Shown: positions 1 to 8,045 of the stretch, piece after piece | How the letters are laid out: the number at the start of each line of letters is the position of its first letter | Numbering within the stretch: position 1 is the stretch's first letter | Assembly: GCF_030997045.1 (NCBI RefSeq) | Contig: NZ_CP116899.1 | Coordinates: forward strand, 2,739,501 to 2,803,500 | Origin: Microbulbifer sp. TB1203 | GTDB lineage: Bacteria; Pseudomonadota; Gammaproteobacteria; Pseudomonadales; Cellvibrionaceae | DNA length: 64,000 nucleotides | Direction of reading: 5' to 3' | Position numbers and translations under genes: made by a program | Notes under the pieces: model-generated | Seen by the model: only the letters and a program-made list of their open reading frames with translations | What the model was told of the DNA's origin: nothing | The model's database searches: none

Positions 1-1
1 C

Positions 2-1702
2 GGCATGTTCGGCCACGTGGATGCCGGCGTGTTGCACGTGCGCCCGGCCATCGACATGAAGGACCCGGAACAGGCGGCACTGGTGCGCCCGATCACCGAC
101 AAGGTGGCCGCGCTCACGCAGAAGTATCACGGCCTGCTGTGGGGCGAGCACGGCAAAGGGGTCCGTTCGGAATACGCGCCGGCGTTCTTTGGCGAACTCT
201 ACCCGGAGCTGCAGAAGATCAAGGCCGCCTTCGACCCGCGCAACCAGTTGAATCCGGGCAAGATCGCCACCCCCAGCCGCGTCTCCGCCCTGCTGAAAAT
301 CGACGAAGTCGTCACCCGCGGCGAACTGGACCGCGCCATCCCCGTCCAGGTGTGGGACGGCTACAGCGAGGGGGTCCACTGCAACGGCAACGGGGCCTGT
401 TTCAATTGGAATCCCGACGACCCCATGTGCCCTTCCTACAAGGCCACCCGCGAGCGCATCCACTCCCCCAAGGGCCGCGCGATGCTGATGAAAGAGTGGC
501 TGCGCCAGTTGAGTGCGAAGGGAGTGGACCCGGTTGAAGCAGCCCGCCGGTTCCGCGAGCAGTCCTTCTTTGTCGGCCTGCCGGGGCGCATCAAAAACAC
601 CCTGGCCAGAGCCCGCGGCGAGTACGACTTCAACCACGAGGTAAACGAGGCCATGCAGGGCTGCCTGGCCTGCAAATCCTGTGCCGGCCAGTGCCCGGTG
701 AAAGTGGACGTGCCGGAGTTCCGCAGCAAATTCCTCGAACTCTACTACAGCCGTTACCTGCGCCCGCTGAAAGACTACTTCGTCGGCAGCCTGGAATTCG
801 TGATGCCGCAACTGGCGCGGGTGCCACAGCTTTACAACTGGCCGCTCAAACTGAAACCGGTGCGCTGGCTGCTGGAGCGCGGCCTGGGCCTGGTGGACAG
901 CCCGCTGCTGGCGCGCAAGAGCCTGCACAAGGCCATGAATGAACTGGGCGTGCCCTACGCCGCCCCCGACTGCCTGGCGGCCATGGGCCCCGCACAACGG
1001 GAACGCGCGGTGATCGTTGTGCAGGACGCCTTCACCAGCTACTTCGACGCCGAGGTGGTCGCGGACACATTGCGCCTGCTCAAGCAGCTGGATTTCTTCC
1101 CCCTGGTGGCCCCCTTCCGCGCCAACGGCAAGCCGCTGCACGTGCACGGTTTCCTGCGCCAGTTCCAGAGAGTAGCCCTGGCCAACAGCGAGATGCTCGC
1201 GGAACTGGCCACCAGCGGCGTACCGCTGGTGGGTGTGGACCCGTCCATGACCCTCACCTACCGCGGGGAATACGGCAAACTGCTGGGGGAGCGCGCGCCG
1301 AAAGTGCAGTTGCTGCAGGAATGGCTGGCGAGCCAGCGCGAGCACCTGGAGCGGCAGCGGCACCGCCTGCGCCCCGCCAGCTTCCACCTGCTGCCCCACT
1401 GCACCGAACAGACCATCGCCACCGCCTCCCTGCGCGACTGGCAAAGCGTCTTCACCGCCCTGGGGCTGGAACTGCACACCGAGAACCTGGGCTGTTGCGG
1501 CATGGCCGGCACCTACGGCCACGAGACCGGGCACAAAGAGACCTCGCAAGTCATCTTCCAGCAGTCCTGGGCCCCTCGGCTCTCCGGCGACACCGGCCCC
1601 CTGCTGGCCAGCGGCTACTCCTGCCGCTGCCAGGCCAAGCGCTTCGCAGGTGTGACCCTGCGCCATCCTTTGCAGGGAGTGCTGGCGCAGTTGCAGGGTT
1701 AG
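2..1702 (+). CDS. FAD-linked and (4Fe-4S) dehydrogenase, YdiJ-type, C-terminal part (5' end outside window)
   Basis: The reading frame is already open at the window edge, so the N-terminal half of the FAD-binding region is missing. About 566 residues are visible. The first ~90 match the end of an FAD-linked oxidase C-terminal domain (HGKGVRSEY, then FDPRNQLNPGKI). An iron-sulfur part follows, with a CNGNGACF...MCPSY segment near residue 125, a second cluster motif CLACKSCAGQCP near 220, and a C-terminal LGCCGMAGTYGHE cysteine-rich motif near 500. This order is that of the ~1,000-residue YdiJ family, which oxidises 2-hydroxyacids such as D-2-hydroxyglutarate or D-lactate and passes electrons through Fe-S clusters. 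The exact substrate cannot be told here. A repeat element follows its TAG stop. Confidence 0.85.
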   Translation, partial: GMFGHVDAGVLHVRPAIDMKDPEQAALVRPITDKVAALTQKYHGLLWGEHGKGVRSEYAPAFFGELYPELQKIKAAFDPRNQLNPGKIATPSRVSALLKIDEVVTRGELDRAIPVQVWDGYSEGVHCNGNGACFNWNPDDPMCPSYKATRERIHSPKGRAMLMKEWLRQLSAKGVDPVEAARRFREQSFFVGLPGRIKNTLARARGEYDFNHEVNEAMQGCLACKSCAGQCPVKVDVPEFRSKFLELYYSRYLRPLKDYFVGSLEFVMPQLARVPQLYNWPLKLKPVRWLLERGLGLVDSPLLARKSLHKAMNELGVPYAAPDCLAAMGPAQRERAVIVVQDAFTSYFDAEVVADTLRLLKQLDFFPLVAPFRANGKPLHVHGFLRQFQRVALANSEMLAELATSGVPLVGVDPSMTLTYRGEYGKLLGERAPKVQLLQEWLASQREHLERQRHRLRPASFHLLPHCTEQTIATASLRDWQSVFTALGLELHTENLGCCGMAGTYGHETGHKETSQVIFQQSWAPRLSGDTGPLLASGYSCRCQAKRFAGVTLRHPLQGVLAQLQG

Positions 1703-1807
1703 GCCTGATACTGGAAATAGCTGCCGATCGCGGCCGTGGGCCGCTCTACAGGGGAGGGAGACCCCGCGAAACATGATGTTCCGGCGCCGGAACGACGAAA
1801 AAGACAT

Positions 1808-1882
1808 TGTAGGAGCGGGCCATGCCCGCGATCGGACGGCGTTAAGAAGCACTGCCGATCGCGGGCATGGCCCGCTCCTACA
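1808..1882. repeat. Dispersed inverted repeat, TGTAGGAGC family
   Basis: Long imperfect palindrome. The left arm starts TGTAGGAGCGGGCCATGCCC and the right arm ends with its complement GGGCATGGCCCGCTCCTACA. Both arms contain CGCGATCG or its complement next to a short loop. About a dozen relatives occur between genes elsewhere in the window. It lies just upstream of the following TPR gene, so it may sit in that gene's leader. Confidence 0.8.
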
Positions 1883-1903
1883 GAGCAGAGAATTTGCGCC
1901 CTT

Positions 1904-2593
1904 ATGTACAGAACCTCACTCAAACTGCTGCTCTGCGCCGCGCTGCTGGGGCCCTGTGTCACTCTCGCAGCGCCCGCGGCGGAAAGAGAGTCCGCGCCTG
2001 AGCTGGTAGAGGAGGCAGAGGAATACGCCCTGGAAGGCGATTTTGAGGCCGCTCTCCCCCTGTACGAAAAAGCCATCGCCGCCCTCGCCTCCGAGCCCCG
2101 CAAACAGCAGCAGTTGCGCTACCGCTACGGCATTGTGCTGAACGCCCTGGGCGGGCAGGCGCGCCCGGACCTCTATCCCCTGGCCCGGGCCCAGTTCGAG
2201 GCGGTACTCGACTATATAGAAGAAGGCGCCTCCCTGGAGCACTCCGCCGCCCGGGTGCGCTCCGCCCTGGCCCACACCTATCACCAGCAGGCCGCCAGCG
2301 AAGAGACGCCCACCAAGGTACTGCTGCTGCGCAACGCCTACAGCCTCTACAGCACCGCCGCACAGGACCTGGCGCAGGAGCGGCAGTGGCACAACCTGGC
2401 CATCACCTACTTCAACCTGGGTCAGGTATGCGAGTGGCAGGGCAACCTGGAGGAGGCCATCGACTGGCTGGAAAAAGCCGTGGCACTGGACGCCCGGCAC
2501 GGTTTTGCCGACCTGGAAGAGGACCGGCAGTACCTGACCGCCCTGCGCCAGCAGGCGAATCCCACCCTCGTATCCGATACCACCTCCCTCTGA
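1904..2593 (+). CDS. Exported tetratricopeptide-repeat protein
   Basis: 229 residues. The chosen ATG opens a clear signal peptide (MYRTSLKLLLCAALLGPCV, likely cleaved after the Ala-rich stretch near residue 24). The open frame extends further upstream, but that part is only translated repeat DNA. The mature part is helical, with TPR-like units: about residues 33-55 (AEEYALEGDFEAALPLYEKA) and 165-195 (NLAITYFNLGQVCEWQGNLEEAI). Such proteins usually act as periplasmic scaffolds. No enzymatic motif is visible and no partner gene is obvious. The gene stands alone between a repeat and a GC-rich hairpin. Confidence 0.75.
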   Translation: MYRTSLKLLLCAALLGPCVTLAAPAAERESAPELVEEAEEYALEGDFEAALPLYEKAIAALASEPRKQQQLRYRYGIVLNALGGQARPDLYPLARAQFEAVLDYIEEGASLEHSAARVRSALAHTYHQQAASEETPTKVLLLRNAYSLYSTAAQDLAQERQWHNLAITYFNLGQVCEWQGNLEEAIDWLEKAVALDARHGFADLEEDRQYLTALRQQANPTLVSDTTSL

Positions 2594-2617
2594 GCGGCCC
2601 GCGGCGCTGCGGGCCGC
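2594..2617 (+). terminator. GC-rich hairpin directly after the TPR gene stop
   Basis: A perfect 9-bp stem, GCGGCCCGC (2594-2602) with GCGGGCCGC (2609-2617), around a 6-nt loop, starting at the base after the TGA. No T-run follows, so it is either a factor-dependent terminator or an mRNA 3'-end stabiliser. The stem is certain and the function is inferred. Confidence 0.45.
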
Positions 2618-2955
2618 GGGTTGTCGCTATTCCTCCCATAGAAGCCTGCCACCCGAGAACGTGACTGGACAACCACAAATAATTTAGCAACCAGATTGTG
2701 CCCCGGCACGGACAAATAGGAGCAATATCCTTTTTTCCGCGGCCGAAAATCGGAGGAAAATCTTACTGTCGCGCAGGAGCCCGATAAGTGGAACAGATCA
2801 CCCAAGCCATTAGACTGATTTGTTACAAGAAAAAGTGTGAGCCGATATTTGCAGGAATATTTTTTTGCACTTCTTCGAGAAGGTGAGAATAAAAGACTAA
2901 AAAGCGGTGAAAAGTTATCCCCTGTTCTAATAGATTATTTTTTATGCAAAAAAGG

Positions 2956-2983
2956 TTGATATGCCTTCACCAAACCGTAATAT
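2956..2983 (+). promoter_or_regulatory. Putative sigma-70 promoter of the 3D-domain gene
   Basis: TTGATA (2956-2961) and TAATAT (2978-2983) are 16 bp apart. They lie in a markedly AT-rich stretch (about 2,680-3,060) that contrasts with the GC-rich neighbourhood and holds no gene. The start codon is ~100 bp downstream, which leaves a leader containing a small stem, ACAAGC/GCTTGT, at about 3,038-3,057. Confidence 0.4.
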
Positions 2984-3086
2984 AGCGCCCACTGATTAAT
3001 TATTGATCAGTTATTTCCAAAAACACTTGGAAATTCTACAAGCACTTTTGAGCTTGTGACCAACTGACTTCTGGAGGTATCGGGAA

Positions 3087-3485
3087 GTGATCAATCAGAC
3101 TCTGCGCAACGCCGTATTCTTTACCATCGCGATTTTCGCGGCAACCCTCACCGTGCCGGCTTTTGCAGCCAGCAACAAAACCATGACCGTGGATGCAACC
3201 GCCTACAACTCCGTATCCGGACAAACCGACGGAGACCCCTGGGTAGCGGCCTGGAACAACCGCCTGAAGCCCGGCCAGAAAGTGATTGCGGTATCCCGCG
3301 ACCTGGAAAAGCACGGCCTGACCAACGGCGCCAAAGTCAAGATCGAAGGTCTTTCCGGTACCTACACCGTACGCGACCGCATGAACAAGCGCTTTAGAAA
3401 CCGCATCGACGTTTGGATGGGGAAAGACGTCAAGAAAGCCCGCAGCTGGGGCAAGCGAAAGCTGAAAGTCTCCTTGGTCCGGTAA
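3087..3485 (+). CDS. Exported 3D-domain (RlpA-like double-psi beta-barrel) protein
   Basis: 132 residues. It starts with GTG behind a good GGAGG ribosome-binding site (3073-3077). Residues 1-27 are a signal peptide ending PAFAA. The rest is one 3D domain: VDATAYNS, GDPWVAAWNNRLKPGQKVIA, a GLSGTYTVRDRMNKR core with the family's conserved aspartates, then IDVWMGKD and a basic C-terminus. The same fold occurs in MltA and RlpA-type proteins that act on or bind peptidoglycan. A domain this small and single could be a murein-binding or murein-cleaving protein. It is monocistronic, with its own promoter and terminator. Confidence 0.8.
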   Translation: MINQTLRNAVFFTIAIFAATLTVPAFAASNKTMTVDATAYNSVSGQTDGDPWVAAWNNRLKPGQKVIAVSRDLEKHGLTNGAKVKIEGLSGTYTVRDRMNKRFRNRIDVWMGKDVKKARSWGKRKLKVSLVR

Positions 3486-3538
3486 TCGACGTACCGACTG
3501 AGTTATCAATAACCGCGGGTACAACCGCGGCCCTTTAC

Positions 3539-3561
3539 GCCCCGCTTAGCGGGGCTTTTTT
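3539..3561 (+). terminator. Rho-independent terminator of the 3D-domain gene
   Basis: Perfect 7-bp stem GCCCCGC/GCGGGGC with a TTA loop, followed by six T residues, 54 bases after the stop codon. Confidence 0.9.
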
Positions 3562-3601
3562 ATTTGGGGACCAGGGAATGATATAGGTGCACACTCCAGG
3601 T

Positions 3602-4123
3602 CTAGGGTTCAGTTTCCGCGACAATGCCGGGCAATTCCCGACAGTCGCTGTTTTCGATATAAAAGGTACTCGGCTGACGGCCCTCGTTGTAACGGTGCTC
3701 CAGGCGGCCCTCCCTGAATACAATCAGGTATTCCGACTTCACCCAGCCGCTCTCCGTCAGGTACTCGCTGAGCCACAGCAAAGCCGGCTCGTTCTCGTAA
3801 CAGCGGCCGTAGAACATCCGCGTTTTCTCCACCACCCGCTTGCTCTCGTAGTCGGCGTACTGACCGGGATAGGTGTAGCGGTCAGTCCCCGCTTCGGCCT
3901 CATCTCCGTTAGCGGAAATCTTCTGGATGTAGATGGAGGTATTTTCGTCGCAATTCACACAACTGCGACCGGACAGAATGGCGTAACCGCGCAACTCGGA
4001 GATCAGCCTGGCTTCGTAGAGATCGGTTTCCAGCGAGCGCTGACCGGAGAGCTGGATTTCGTCGGCCCCGGCCCCGGAAACCAGCAATAGAAAGGACAGA
4101 AACAGAAAAGGTACCGCTTTCAT
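3602..4123 (-). CDS. Secreted hypothetical protein with paired cysteines
   Basis: 173 residues from the ATG at 4121-4123, which gives a typical signal peptide (MKAVPFLFLSFLLLVSGAGA, cleavage near residue 20). The longer frame upstream is low-complexity and not convincing. The mature protein has a CVNC motif near residue 54 and isolated cysteines near 109 and 161, so disulfides or metal binding in the periplasm are possible. It is rich in Glu, Tyr and Arg. I recognise no family. It converges on the 3D-domain gene. Confidence 0.6.
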   Translation of the reverse strand: MKAVPFLFLSFLLLVSGAGADEIQLSGQRSLETDLYEARLISELRGYAILSGRSCVNCDENTSIYIQKISANGDEAEAGTDRYTYPGQYADYESKRVVEKTRMFYGRCYENEPALLWLSEYLTESGWVKSEYLIVFREGRLEHRYNEGRQPSTFYIENSDCRELPGIVAETEP

Positions 4124-4292
4124 CGGGAAGGCAACCGGCAACTGGGTGGCACCGCCGGGGGCAGTCTCTCCGTAGGGGCCCCGCGGCGGCACCGCGATTG
4201 GGTTGTGTGCTGTCACACTGTCGCGATTCCCTTCTACCAATAACCATAGCAGCGAAATCGCGTACCCGGACGTTGTCCCCTGGGCAATATCC

Positions 4293-4380
4293 TGTAGGAG
4301 CGGGCCATGCCCGCGATGGATCTCTCTTTTTAGCGAGGCCTATCGCGGGCATGGCGGATGGCCGCCCCGCCGCTCCTACA
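4293..4380. repeat. Dispersed inverted repeat, TGTAGGAGC family (variant with inserted arm)
   Basis: The left arm is TGTAGGAGCGGGCCATGCCC. The right arm carries an extra GGCGGATGGCCGCCCCG block before CGCTCCTACA. The same inserted block recurs at about 10,130, 46,480, 53,920 and 57,170, so it is a subfamily trait rather than noise. Confidence 0.75.
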
Positions 4381-4402
4381 GGCGAACAAGAACCGGAACT
4401 CC

Positions 4403-4651
4403 CTAACTCTCTTCCACAGGCCCGACAAAGGTTTCCACCCCCTCCTCGCGCAGCGCGTCCAGGGCCTCGTCCAGCGCTTCCTGTTCCGTCTCGAAAGCGT
4501 CTTCCCATACAGTGGAGTTGTCCTGCTCGTCGACAATCTCCAGCAGCCAGCCGCCCTCGCCATCCTCGTAGATATCGATCTGGACGGTGAGGTTGCCGTC
4601 GCTGTAGGAACGGCTAAGTGTCGATTCTTTCGGTACGAAGTCGTCTTCCAT
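4403..4651 (-). CDS. Small acidic conserved hypothetical protein
   Basis: 82 residues from the ATG at 4649-4651, which has GAGG about 8 bases upstream. An in-frame TTG 48 bases further up would add 16 residues but has no ribosome-binding site. The protein is strongly acidic with a central aromatic part (DGEGGWLLEIVDEQDNSTVW) and an acidic helix (EQEALDEALDALREEG). There is no signal peptide, so it is presumably cytosolic. The composition and size suit a small beta-alpha regulatory domain, but no function can be assigned. Confidence 0.6.
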   Translation of the reverse strand: MEDDFVPKESTLSRSYSDGNLTVQIDIYEDGEGGWLLEIVDEQDNSTVWEDAFETEQEALDEALDALREEGVETFVGPVEES

Positions 4652-4783
4652 GGAATTAGCCTCGCAGTGGCTGAAGGGGGGAGCCGCAGACTTTGACAAC
4701 TTGTGGCCCGGTGGTCAATAAACTTTTTGGCAAGCGGGGGAAATATACGCAAACCAGGCACTTTCCGCTAAAATGCCCGGCCA

Positions 4784-4981
4784 ATTATTAGACCGGCGGC
4801 CTCAGAGCCGGGTTAATAATGCGGCACACGGATGTGCCGCCGCCGGCCGCAGGCCGGCGCGAGCCCGCGAAATACCAGCAGATCCGCGCATCTGGCGCCA
4901 GTGTTTCGCGGGCGATGATCAAATAGATCAGGATATCTATTTGATCAACAAAATTAATCGTGCTCCGGATTTACGCTCCGG
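4784..4981. other. Cluster of six consecutive stem-loops upstream of trhO
   Basis: There is no gene here, but six inverted repeats lie back to back. They are: 4784-4820 (ATTATTA-CCGGC paired with GCCGG-TAATAAT, one mismatch and one G-T pair); 4821-4840 (GCGGCACA/TGTGCCGC); 4841-4859 (CGCCGGCC/GGCCGGCG); 4863-4913 (GCCCGCGAAA/TTTCGCGGGC with an inner CAGAT/ATCTG); 4917-4946 (GATCAAATAGAT/ATCTATTTGATC, 12 bp perfect); and 4965-4981 (CCGGA/TCCGG). The last ends 19 bases before the trhO ATG. It could be a structured leader RNA or a composite repeat. The orientation is not known. Confidence 0.6.
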
Positions 4982-5000
4982 CCCGCATTGAGGAAGCCCT

Positions 5001-5987
5001 ATGAACCAGATCGTCGTCTGCGCGCTCTACAAGTTCGTCACCCTGGACGACTTCGAATCCCTGCGCCAACCCCTGCTCGAACGGATGCTGAAACACCGCG
5101 TGCGCGGCACCCTGCTGCTCGCCCGCGAGGGCGTCAACGGCACCGTTGCCGGCACCCGCGAGGGCATAGATGCCCTGCTCGCCTACCTCAGGAACGATCC
5201 GCGCCTGGCGGAACTGGAATACAAGGAGTCCTACACCGACACCCCGCCTTTCCTGCGCTCCAAGGTAAAGCTGAAGCGGGAGATCGTCACCATGGGCGTG
5301 GAGAACATAGACCCGCGCCGCAGCGTGGGTACCTACGTCGATCCCGCGGACTGGAATGCATTGATCAGCGATCCGGAGGTGCTGCTGATCGACACCCGCA
5401 ACGATTACGAAGTGCAGGTGGGTACCTTCGAACAGGCGGTCAATCCGCAGACCACCAGTTTCCGCGAATTCCCCGAGTATGTGCGGGAGAACCTGGACCC
5501 GGAAAAGCACAAAAAAGTCGCCATGTTCTGCACCGGCGGCATCCGCTGCGAGAAGTCCACTGCCTACCTGAAAGAACAGGGTTTCGAGGAGGTCTACCAC
5601 CTGCGCGGCGGCATCCTCAAATACCTGGAGGAAGTACCCAAAGAGAAGAGCCTGTGGCGCGGCGAGTGCTTCGTGTTCGACGAGCGGGTCACCGTGAACC
5701 ACGACCTGCAGCGGGGCAACTACGACCAGTGCAACGCCTGCCGAATGCCGGTGACCGAAGAGGAAAAACAATCCGCGCAATTCGAACAGGGGGTCAGCTG
5801 CCCGCACTGCTTCCATAAAGTCTCAGAAGCGGACCGGTCGCGTTTTCGTGAGCGGGAAAAGCAGATCCGGCTGGCCCGGCAACGCGGCGAGCAGCACCTG
5901 GGCCAGGAGGCCCGCGAAACCACCGCTGCGCGGCGGCGCGAAAAGCACGAAGAGCGTCGCCGGCAGGCAGCTTCCAGCAAGGCCTGA
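5001..5987 (+). CDS. trhO: tRNA uridine(34) hydroxylase (rhodanese-family)
   Basis: 328 residues, the family's usual length. TrhO (YceA) uses O2 to hydroxylate U34 in tRNA anticodons to 5-hydroxyuridine. The N-terminal alpha/beta domain (residues 1-95) is followed by a rhodanese domain (about 115-215) with the active-site loop [10 protein letters not shown] (Cys177, Cys183). A C-terminal segment has two CxxC-like pairs (CNACR, CPHC), and the tail is long and basic ([11 protein letters not shown]). AGGAAG lies upstream of the ATG, and the stem-loop cluster ends 19 bases before it. It stands alone, with the next gene on the other strand. Confidence 0.93.
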   Translation: MNQIVVCALYKFVTLDDFESLRQPLLERMLKHRVRGTLLLAREGVNGTVAGTREGIDALLAYLRNDPRLAELEYKESYTDTPPFLRSKVKLKREIVTMGVENIDPRRSVGTYVDPADWNALISDPEVLLIDTRNDYEVQVGTFEQAVNPQTTSFREFPEYVRENLDPEKHKKVAMFCTGGIRCEKSTAYLKEQGFEEVYHLRGGILKYLEEVPKEKSLWRGECFVFDERVTVNHDLQRGNYDQCNACRMPVTEEEKQSAQFEQGVSCPHCFHKVSEADRSRFREREKQIRLARQRGEQHLGQEARETTAARRREKHEERRRQAASSKA

Positions 5988-6063
5988 TGTAGGGGAGAAT
6001 CTTGTGTTCGTCCCTTGCGCGGCATGACGGGCAAATGGGAGCTTGATTCGGAACACCGAGTAT

Positions 6064-6438
6064 CTACAAAGCCCTCCGCCGACGCAGCCAGTTGAGCGCC
6101 TCCGCCTCAACGATGAAGGAACGCATCCCGTGGCCGAGCGCCCGGGCCTCGTTGGCAATTAACAGCGAGGGATAAAAGCCCTTGCTGTGCAGGACGGCCA
6201 TAACGGCACGGCCCAGCACCGGGTGCTTCGCCAGGTAGCGGCCGAACTGTCGCTGCTCCGACGGAGACATGGCAGTTTGCGCGAAGCGCACGTCCACCAG
6301 GATACGCAGCGGCTCCAGATGGCGGTACTTCTCCGCCAGCAGCTTGGCCACCGCCATCCGCGCGGCAGCGCCGGTGCGGCCGAAAAAACAGACCCGGACC
6401 ATGCGACTGGCAGCGTTGTAACGGATCTGGAAGCTCAT
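6064..6438 (-). CDS. Conserved hypothetical protein, possible STAS/SpoIIAA-like fold
   Basis: 124 residues from the ATG at 6436-6438. A TTG at 6477 would add 13 residues and follows no better signal. The alternation of strands and helices (RILVDVRF, then SEQRQFGRYLAKHP, then AVMAVLHSKGFYPSLLIANEARAL, then EAEALNWLRRRR) resembles the SpoIIAA/STAS-like proteins common in marine gammaproteobacteria. That is a family impression, not a motif-based proof. No catalytic residues and no signal peptide are seen. Confidence 0.55.
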   Translation of the reverse strand: MSFQIRYNAASRMVRVCFFGRTGAAARMAVAKLLAEKYRHLEPLRILVDVRFAQTAMSPSEQRQFGRYLAKHPVLGRAVMAVLHSKGFYPSLLIANEARALGHGMRSFIVEAEALNWLRRRRAL

Positions 6439-6598
6439 TCTGTACAGGCTCCAGGCACTGATCCCCTCCCAGCCCAAAGTCGTCTATGGCGTCTTATTTC
6501 TCTTTACAGAAAGAATATACAGAACCGCAATTCAATAAAATAATAATTATTGAATACCCATTTCACATTTTGAGAAAAATTCGTAGGCAGGATAAGTC

Positions 6599-6675
6599 TT
6601 GTAGGAGCGGCCCATGGCCGCGATCGGTTTGTGAAATAAACCACCTCCGATCGCGGCCGACGGCCGCTCCTACAA
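6599..6675. repeat. Dispersed inverted repeat, TGTAGGAGC family
   Basis: TTGTAGGAGCGGCCCATGGC... with ...GCGGCCGACGGCCGCTCCTACAA on the other side. It lies 8 bases beyond the mrp stop codon, so it could form the mRNA 3' end of mrp. Confidence 0.8.
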
Positions 6676-6683
6676 GGGGGCGC

Positions 6684-7820
6684 TTAGCTGACTTCTATCT
6701 CCGGCATCCCCTCTTCCCCGGCATTGAGCCAGATCTGCGCCGCCGCGCGACGGGCAATCTCCCGGTAGTGGCCGGCGATCTCCCCCTCCGGTTCCGCCGC
6801 CACTGTGGGCGAACCGCCGTCGGTGCCCTCACGGATGGACATCGCCAGCGGCAGTTGCCCCAGCAGGCGGGTGCGATAGCCGGCGGCGATGCGCTCGCCG
6901 CCGCCGCTGCCAAAGATCGGCTCGCTGTGGCCGCAACGGGAGCAGGTGTGCAGAGCCATGTTCTCCACAATGCCCAGCACCGGCACAGATACCTTGCGGA
7001 ACATCTCCACCCCCTTGATCGCATCCTTCAGCGCCAGGTCCTGGGGAGTGGTCACGATCACCGCGCCGGCCAGGGCCGTCTTCTGCGCCAGGGTCAGTTG
7101 GATATCACCGGTGCCCGGGGGCATATCCACGATCAAATAGTCCAGTTCGCCCCACAGGGTCTGGGTGAGGATCTGGTTGAGGGCGCCGCTGGCCATGGGC
7201 CCGCGCCACACCGCGGGCGTATCCTCGGTCATCAGGTAGCCCAGGGACATGGTCTGCAGCCCCTGGGCGGGCACCGGCAGAAAGAACTTCTGCTGCTGCA
7301 CCTCCGGGCGCACGCCCTCGGTACCGAGCATGGTGGGCAGGCTGGGGCCGTAGATATCCGCATCCAGCAGGCCGACGCTGGCGCCCTCTGCGGCCAGGGC
7401 CAGGGCCAGGTTCACCGCGGTGGTGGACTTGCCCACCCCGCCCTTGCCGGAGGCCACGGCGACGATATTCTTCACCTTCCGCAAGGGTTCCGGAGCGTCC
7501 GGGGTGGGGGAGATCGGAATCTCGCTGAATAGTTCGAACTGCAGGTGGCTGCCACCCAGCGCCCCGCCCTTCAGCAGCGGCGCACAGGACTCGCGCACCC
7601 GCTCGTGCCAGTGCTCCTCCAGGCTGGCGCAGGGATAACCGAGGGTGAGGCCCACAAACACCGTATCCCCCTCGAAGCCCACCTCGATCTCCGCATCCAG
7701 CTCGTCCAACTCCAACCCAGTGGCTGGATCATGCAGTTGGCCCAGGCACTCCGCCAGGCGCTCCAATTCCCCCCGCACCTCTTCGGACAGTTCCTCGTGA
7801 TCGTGATGATGATCGCTCAC
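6684..7820 (-). CDS. apbC: Iron-sulfur cluster carrier ATPase (Mrp/ApbC)
   Basis: 378 residues from a GTG (7818-7820) preceded by GAGAGG. The frame stays open upstream, but only through non-coding DNA. An N-terminal DUF59-like domain (about 10-100) is followed by the P-loop NTPase with the deviant Walker A GKGGVGKST (about 125-133), VDMPPGTGD (about 231-239) and the bridging-cluster pair CSRC (Cys293/Cys296). ApbC homodimers bind a labile 4Fe-4S cluster and hand it to apo-proteins. The N-terminus is His-rich (DHHHDH). Divergence from metG is a widespread gammaproteobacterial arrangement and supports the call. Confidence 0.95.
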   Translation of the reverse strand: MSDHHHDHEELSEEVRGELERLAECLGQLHDPATGLELDELDAEIEVGFEGDTVFVGLTLGYPCASLEEHWHERVRESCAPLLKGGALGGSHLQFELFSEIPISPTPDAPEPLRKVKNIVAVASGKGGVGKSTTAVNLALALAAEGASVGLLDADIYGPSLPTMLGTEGVRPEVQQQKFFLPVPAQGLQTMSLGYLMTEDTPAVWRGPMASGALNQILTQTLWGELDYLIVDMPPGTGDIQLTLAQKTALAGAVIVTTPQDLALKDAIKGVEMFRKVSVPVLGIVENMALHTCSRCGHSEPIFGSGGGERIAAGYRTRLLGQLPLAMSIREGTDGGSPTVAAEPEGEIAGHYREIARRAAAQIWLNAGEEGMPEIEVS

Positions 7821-7897
7821 TGTGCTTCCCTCTCTGAGAATTCTTGATGGGCGGCATTGTGTCGAATGAGCCGGACTAAAGCCACCCACGTATTACT

Positions 7898-7983
7898 CCC
7901 CTCTCCTGCTTGCGGGAGAGGGGTTGGGGGAGAGGGGGCGGGCCGAAGGCCCGCGTGCCGAGCTGGAGCTCGGCGCTCCCAGC
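7898..7983. repeat. Composite repeat between mrp and metG
   Basis: A CCCCTCTCCTGCTTGCGGGA/GAGGGG element (7898-7937) is followed by GCGGGCC-GGCCCGC and GAGCTGGAGCTC modules up to about 7,983. The first module recurs at 13,651, 39,709 and 40,302. The second recurs after metG at about 10,080-10,212, so metG is bracketed by related repeats. Confidence 0.65.
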
Positions 7984-8045
7984 GACACCGCAAATCTGCT
8001 ATATTCCCCGCCCTTCCATCGACCTCAAAGCACACGGATTTCCCC

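Noticed and set aside
4784..4981. tRNA or riboswitch upstream of trhO
   Set aside because: No cloverleaf, anticodon arm or known riboswitch core can be drawn; only serial hairpins are seen.
6486..7532. 348-codon plus-strand frame opposite mrp
   Set aside because: mrp has P-loop and CxxC motifs in the other direction. The frame begins in repeat DNA.
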